Source: Halomonas litopenaei (GTDB taxonomy: Bacteria; Pseudomonadota; Gammaproteobacteria; Pseudomonadales; Halomonadaceae). From it: a DNA stretch of 64,000 nt. Shown here piece after piece: positions 60,221 to 64,000 of the stretch. Both the position numbers and the translations under genes were made by a program. The notes below the pieces were generated by a model. It searched no databases. It had not been told where the DNA came from and saw only the letters and a list, made by a program, of their open reading frames with translations. Location of the stretch: the NCBI RefSeq assembly GCF_017303055.1, contig NZ_JAEKJT010000003.1:186001-250000 (forward strand), in the 5' to 3' direction. Numbering within the stretch: position 1 is the first letter of the stretch; each line of letters starts with the position of its first letter.

Positions 60221-61399
60221 CTAGAGTCTGCCCTCAAGGGCCGCCAGAAAGACCCGACGGTAGTCCTCGGCCGTGAAGGCGATGGGGTTGGATCCCGCAG
60301 ACGGGTCCACCACCGCCATTTCGGCGACCTTGTCGGCCTGTGAATCGTCGATACCGATAGCCGCCAGATCATGAGGAATCGCCAATCGTTCGCGCAGTTC
60401 CAGCACCCAATCGATGGCGCTGGCGGTGCTGGGCTGGCGCAGATCCAGATAGCGACACAGGCGGACCATGGGCTCGCCGATGGCGCGCTCGTTGGCCTTG
60501 AGCACATAGGGCATCAGGATGGCATTAAGGGTGCCGTGATGCGCGTCATAGAGCGCTCCCAGAGGATGCGCCAGGGCGTGCATTGCCCCCAGCCCTCGTT
60601 GAAAGGCCGTCGCCCCCATGCTGGAGGCCACCAGCATGTTAAGGCGGGCCTCCAGGTCATCGCCATGAGCATAGGCCCTCGGCAAGAAGTCTCGTACCCG
60701 CCGCATGCCTTCCACCGCGATGCCTTCCGCCATGGGGTGGTAGCCTGGCGCGCACCATGCTTCCAGGCAGTGGGACAGGGCATCCATACCGGTCGCTGCG
60801 GTCACCGCAGGAGGCAGTCCGACGGTCAGGGTCGGATCAAGGATCACCCGCGCCGGTACCATGCCAGGGTGAAAAATGATGCGTTTGACGTGCTCTGCCT
60901 CGTCGGTAATCACGGAGGCACGTCCCACTTCGGAGCCGGTGCCCGCGGTGGTAGGTACCGCTACCACCGGCACGATGGCCTTGGCATCGGCATTCTTCCA
61001 GTTGTCGCCGATGTCCTCCAGCGACCACAGCGACAGGCCGTCACGTTGATTGGCCATCAGGGCCACCGCCTTGGCGGCATCAAGCCCGGAACCGCCGCCG
61101 AAGGCGATCACGCCGTCATGCTCCCCCTCGCGAAAGGCATCCACGCCAGCGATGACATTGGCACCGGTCGGATTGCCCTTGATCTCGCTGAACAGCCCGA
61201 CCCGGAGTCCTTCCGATCGACAGTGTTCAAGGGCATCCGCCACCATCGGCAGCGCCGCCAGTCCAGGGTCGGTCACCAGCAGCGGTGCATGCATGCCAAG
61301 CTCATGGCACTGTTGCGGCAGGTCTCGAATACGCCCCGCGCCGGTCAGGATCGAGGACGGATAATTCCAGCTGGTGGTAAAGCGGCTGATATCGCTCAT
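60221..61399 (-). CDS. Iron-dependent alcohol dehydrogenase
   Basis: This 392-residue enzyme of the Fe-ADH (group III) family has FGGGSGLDAAKAVAL for NAD(P) binding. The metal region is in ATGMDALSHCLEAWCAPGYHPMAE and GAMHALAHPLGALYDAHHG. It oxidises a primary alcohol to an aldehyde. It lies 8 bp after the aldehyde dehydrogenase stop, so the two are co-transcribed. In this setting the substrate may be a gamma-glutamylated amino alcohol. Confidence 0.9.
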   Translation of the reverse strand: MSDISRFTTSWNYPSSILTGAGRIRDLPQQCHELGMHAPLLVTDPGLAALPMVADALEHCRSEGLRVGLFSEIKGNPTGANVIAGVDAFREGEHDGVIAFGGGSGLDAAKAVALMANQRDGLSLWSLEDIGDNWKNADAKAIVPVVAVPTTAGTGSEVGRASVITDEAEHVKRIIFHPGMVPARVILDPTLTVGLPPAVTAATGMDALSHCLEAWCAPGYHPMAEGIAVEGMRRVRDFLPRAYAHGDDLEARLNMLVASSMGATAFQRGLGAMHALAHPLGALYDAHHGTLNAILMPYVLKANERAIGEPMVRLCRYLDLRQPSTASAIDWVLELRERLAIPHDLAAIGIDDSQADKVAEMAVVDPSAGSNPIAFTAEDYRRVFLAALEGRL

Positions 61400-61406
61400 G
61401 GTGACC

Positions 61407-62792
61407 TCAGGGATGCTTGAGATGGAAGGATTTGGGCCGGGTCAGGCTGTCAAAGCCCAGGCGCGATAGCGAGCAACCGCGTCCTGATAGCTTGACTCCC
61501 GTCCAGGCGAGCTCGGGATCCAGATAGTCGCAGCGGTTGACGAAGGCCGTACCGACGTCGAGGCGGGCCGCCAGTGCCTCACCGGCCTCCAGGTCGCGGG
61601 TAAAGATCGCGCCGGTCAGGCCAAAGGCGGAGTCATTCATCAGTGCAATGGCCTCGTCGTCGCTATCGACGGGCATGACGGCGACCACCGGGCCAAAGCT
61701 CTCCTCCTGCATCACCGCCATGGAGTGATCGACGTCCGTCAGCAGCTGCGGCGCCAGATAGGCACTACCTGGCCGAGACAGCGGGTAGTCGCCAGGATCG
61801 ATCCAGGCACGTGCGCCGGCAGCGACCGCCGCTTCTACCTGGCCACGTACAAAATCCGCGGCAGCAGGTTTGACCACGGGCCCCAGGGTCGTGGCGGGGT
61901 CGGTGGGATTACCGAGCTTGAGCTGCTTCAGCCAGGCCACGGCGCGCGCGACGAAATCATCGAAGATGGCCCGCTCGACATAGATGCGTTCAATGCCACA
62001 GCAGCTCTGGCCTGAGTTGAAGAAGGCGCCATCCATGACACCATCCACTGCGCTGTCCAGGTCGACATCGCCACGCACGTAAGCCGCATCCTTGCCTCCC
62101 AGTTCCAGCGCTGTCGCAATGAAACGCCCCGCCGTTGCCTGCTCCACGGTGCGCCCACCCGCGACCGACCCGGTAAACGAGACGTGGGCAATGCGTGGAT
62201 CTCCCATCACCTGCTCGGCGTCGGCGTGACTCATGTGCAGGAACTGAAAGACGCCCTCCTCGATACCCGCCTCCCGGGCGGCCTCCACCATGCGCTCTGC
62301 GCACAGCGGGGTCTGGGCCGAGTGCTTGAGGATCACCGCGTTTCCGGCAAGCAGCGCCGGGATCACCGCATTTACAGCCGTCATGTAGGGAAAGTTCCAG
62401 GGCGCCACGATCAGTGACACGCCGAGAGGTTCGCGGCGGATGTAGCGAGTAAACCCCGGCTTGTCGCCTAGCCTGAGGGGAGACAGCGCCCCAGGCGCCA
62501 TCTCGATCATGGCCCTGGCACGTTCCTCGAAACCGCCGATTTCGCCTCCCGATTGAGCGATGGGCCGCCCCATCTGCCAGCAAAGCTCTTCCACGTGTTG
62601 ATCGCGCCGGGAGATAAAGGCATCCACCATGGCGCTGGCCAGACGGCAGCGTTGTTCCACACTGACGTCACGCCAGCGCTTCTGGGCATCGGTCGCCAGG
62701 GCAAGGGTACGCTCGATATGCTCGGCATCGGCCTGCTCTCGTTCTACGTACACCGAGCCGTCCACCGGCGATAGGGTCTGTTGAATGGCCAT
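61407..62792 (-). CDS. Aldehyde dehydrogenase
   Basis: This 461-residue NAD(P)-dependent enzyme has the catalytic Cys in NSGQSCCGIERIYV and the general-base Glu in ALELGGKDAAYV. The cofactor loop is SFTGSVAGGRTV. It oxidises the aldehyde made by the neighbouring alcohol dehydrogenase to an acid. The genes on either side are separated by 8 and 44 bp. Confidence 0.92.
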   Translation of the reverse strand: MAIQQTLSPVDGSVYVEREQADAEHIERTLALATDAQKRWRDVSVEQRCRLASAMVDAFISRRDQHVEELCWQMGRPIAQSGGEIGGFEERARAMIEMAPGALSPLRLGDKPGFTRYIRREPLGVSLIVAPWNFPYMTAVNAVIPALLAGNAVILKHSAQTPLCAERMVEAAREAGIEEGVFQFLHMSHADAEQVMGDPRIAHVSFTGSVAGGRTVEQATAGRFIATALELGGKDAAYVRGDVDLDSAVDGVMDGAFFNSGQSCCGIERIYVERAIFDDFVARAVAWLKQLKLGNPTDPATTLGPVVKPAAADFVRGQVEAAVAAGARAWIDPGDYPLSRPGSAYLAPQLLTDVDHSMAVMQEESFGPVVAVMPVDSDDEAIALMNDSAFGLTGAIFTRDLEAGEALAARLDVGTAFVNRCDYLDPELAWTGVKLSGRGCSLSRLGFDSLTRPKSFHLKHP

Positions 62793-62836
62793 GCGGTTCT
62801 CTCGTCAGTCGATGGGCGGGATGCCGGGCATCCGCG

Positions 62837-64000
62837 TCAAATGATTTCGAAATAGCGATCCAGCTCCCAATCGGTGATATGACGTCGGAACTCGCGCTCT
62901 TCCCATTCTCGGGTGGCCGCGAAGTGCTCGACGAAGTCGTCACCGAACAGCGCCCGCGCCGGGGCTGATCCCTTTAGCCGCTGCGCTGCGTCCCACAGTG
63001 TTCGAGGCAGCGCCTGATGCTCCGGGTGATCCAGTGTGTAGGCGTTACCAGTGACCGCCGTGTCGGGTTCAAGCTGCTGCTCGATCCCATAGAGGCCGGC
63101 GCCGACTGCCGCGGCAAGCGCCAGATAGGGATTGGCATCAGCGCTACCCAGGCGATATTCGACGCGCTGAGACTTGGCGCTGCCTGGAATGACCCTCAGC
63201 GCCGTCGTGCGGTTTTCCACCCCCCAGGTGGCGTCTGTCGGCGCCCAGAAACCAGGTATCAGGCGGGTGTAGCTATTGACGGTAGGCGCGAACATGGCCA
63301 GGAACTCTGGCATCAGGCGCTGCTGTCCGGCGACGAAATGACGCTGGATGGCACTCATGCCGTACTCGGCCTCACCGTCATAGAAGGCCGACTGGCCGTC
63401 ATTCAGGTGGGTCATCGACAGGTGGATGTGCCCACTCTGCCCGGGATAGTCCGGCGACCACTTGGCCATGAAGGTGGCCATCAGGCCACGCCGCTGAGCC
63501 CAGACCTTGGTGAAGGTCTTGAACAACGCCGCCTTGTCACCGGCAGCCAGGGCTTCGTCGACGCCAATGGCCGCCTCCAGCACTCCTGGCCCGGTCTCGG
63601 TGTGCAGCCCCTCGATGGGGAAGTCCATGCGTTCCGACAAGGCCAATAACTCGTGATACAGCTCGGCGTGGACCGAACTTCTGAGCATCGAGTAGCCCAT
63701 CATGTCGGGCGTCAGGGGACGCAGCTGACGAAAGCCCTTCTCGCGCACCGACTCAGGCGTCTCCTGGAACATGAAAAACTCATATTCGAGCGATCCATGC
63801 ACCTTGAATCCCATGTCGGCGGCCCGGGCCAGCACTCGACGCAGCAGCCCGCGGGGACAGATCGCCTCGGCCCGCTCGGTGAATTCCGCCATGAACAGCA
63901 GCATGTCGCCCTCGAAGGGCACCTCGCGGCAGGTCTCCGGCAATAGCCTCAACTGGGCGTCGGGGTAACCGGTATGCCAGCCGGTAAAGCGCGTGTTGTC
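62837..64000 (-). CDS. Glutamine synthetase-family gamma-glutamyl-amine ligase, 5' end outside the window
   Basis: This is the C-terminal ~388 residues of a GlnA-like ligase; the start lies beyond the right edge. LEYEFFMFQE carries the metal-binding Glu, SGHIHLSM the catalytic His, and RVIPGSAKSQRVEYRLGSADANPYLALAA the Arg and nucleotide-site motifs. The pattern is that of the PuuA/GlnA3-4/IpuC group, which joins glutamate to polyamines or amino alcohols, not of housekeeping glutamine synthetase. It starts the cassette of ligase, aldehyde dehydrogenase, alcohol dehydrogenase and hydrolase. The amine substrate is open. Confidence 0.9.
   Translation of the reverse strand, partial: DNTRFTGWHTGYPDAQLRLLPETCREVPFEGDMLLFMAEFTERAEAICPRGLLRRVLARAADMGFKVHGSLEYEFFMFQETPESVREKGFRQLRPLTPDMMGYSMLRSSVHAELYHELLALSERMDFPIEGLHTETGPGVLEAAIGVDEALAAGDKAALFKTFTKVWAQRRGLMATFMAKWSPDYPGQSGHIHLSMTHLNDGQSAFYDGEAEYGMSAIQRHFVAGQQRLMPEFLAMFAPTVNSYTRLIPGFWAPTDATWGVENRTTALRVIPGSAKSQRVEYRLGSADANPYLALAAAVGAGLYGIEQQLEPDTAVTGNAYTLDHPEHQALPRTLWDAAQRLKGSAPARALFGDDFVEHFAATREWEEREFRRHITDWELDRYFEII

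Overview
The window is GC-rich, gene-dense DNA from a gammaproteobacterium, most plausibly a member of the Halomonadaceae (Halomonas or a close relative). This is inferred from protein style and gene content: purine catabolism with PuuD/UraH/UraD, glycolate oxidase, TRAP and amino-acid ABC transport, phasin and a Csr-type RNA. It was not confirmed by any search. I count about 60 protein genes, one strong candidate regulatory RNA, two dispersed repeat families and several local tandem duplications. No rRNA, tRNA, CRISPR array, prophage or intact insertion sequence was seen.

Layout. 1-5.8 kb: end of an NCS1 nucleobase permease, a PiT phosphate transporter, then a urate module (GntR regulator, puuD, uraH, uraD). 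6-10 kb: phasin, GST and an L-lactate/glycolate permease with a FadR-type operator. 10.4-23.7 kb: gamma-carbonic anhydrase, threonine aldolase, a two-domain FAD/Fe-S 2-hydroxyacid dehydrogenase, a serine/aspartate-glyoxylate-type aminotransferase, a family III CoA-transferase, an atypical crotonase, a TRAP transporter, a GlcG-like protein and a GntR regulator. These look like one catabolic locus for an unidentified organic acid. 24-30 kb: glcC and the divergent glcDEF plus a glcG-like gene, with a 112-bp tandem duplication at the 3' end of glcD, then a DMT exporter.

30.7-32.1 kb is the most unusual region. Two small secreted acidic proteins each carry three copies of a GVDSAN-type motif. Between them lies a chain of about twelve short stem-loops, nearly all exposing GGA in the loop, which is the architecture of a CsrB/RsmZ-type RNA that sequesters CsrA. 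32.5-38.4 kb: GNAT-nitrilase fusion, mtfA, a TVP38 membrane protein, a GAF-GGDEF cyclase and a glycosyltransferase. 38.5-45.9 kb: LysR with a gamma-butyrobetaine-hydroxylase-like dioxygenase, LysR with D-malate dehydrogenase, a methyltransferase, a lipocalin and an SMP-30 protein. 46-54.5 kb: astE, a basic-amino-acid ABC transporter with two binding proteins, an IadA-like amidohydrolase, msrB and msrA. 54.6-59.1 kb: MerR regulator and heavy-metal ATPase, a VapBC pair and a YdcF-like protein. 59.4-64 kb: a gamma-glutamylation cassette (glutamine amidotransferase, Fe-alcohol dehydrogenase, aldehyde dehydrogenase, glutamine-synthetase-like ligase) that fits catabolism of an amino alcohol or amine.

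The common theme is the uptake and oxidation of small organic acids, purines, amino acids and amines, much of it under FadR/GntR-type regulators whose candidate operators can be read in the sequence.
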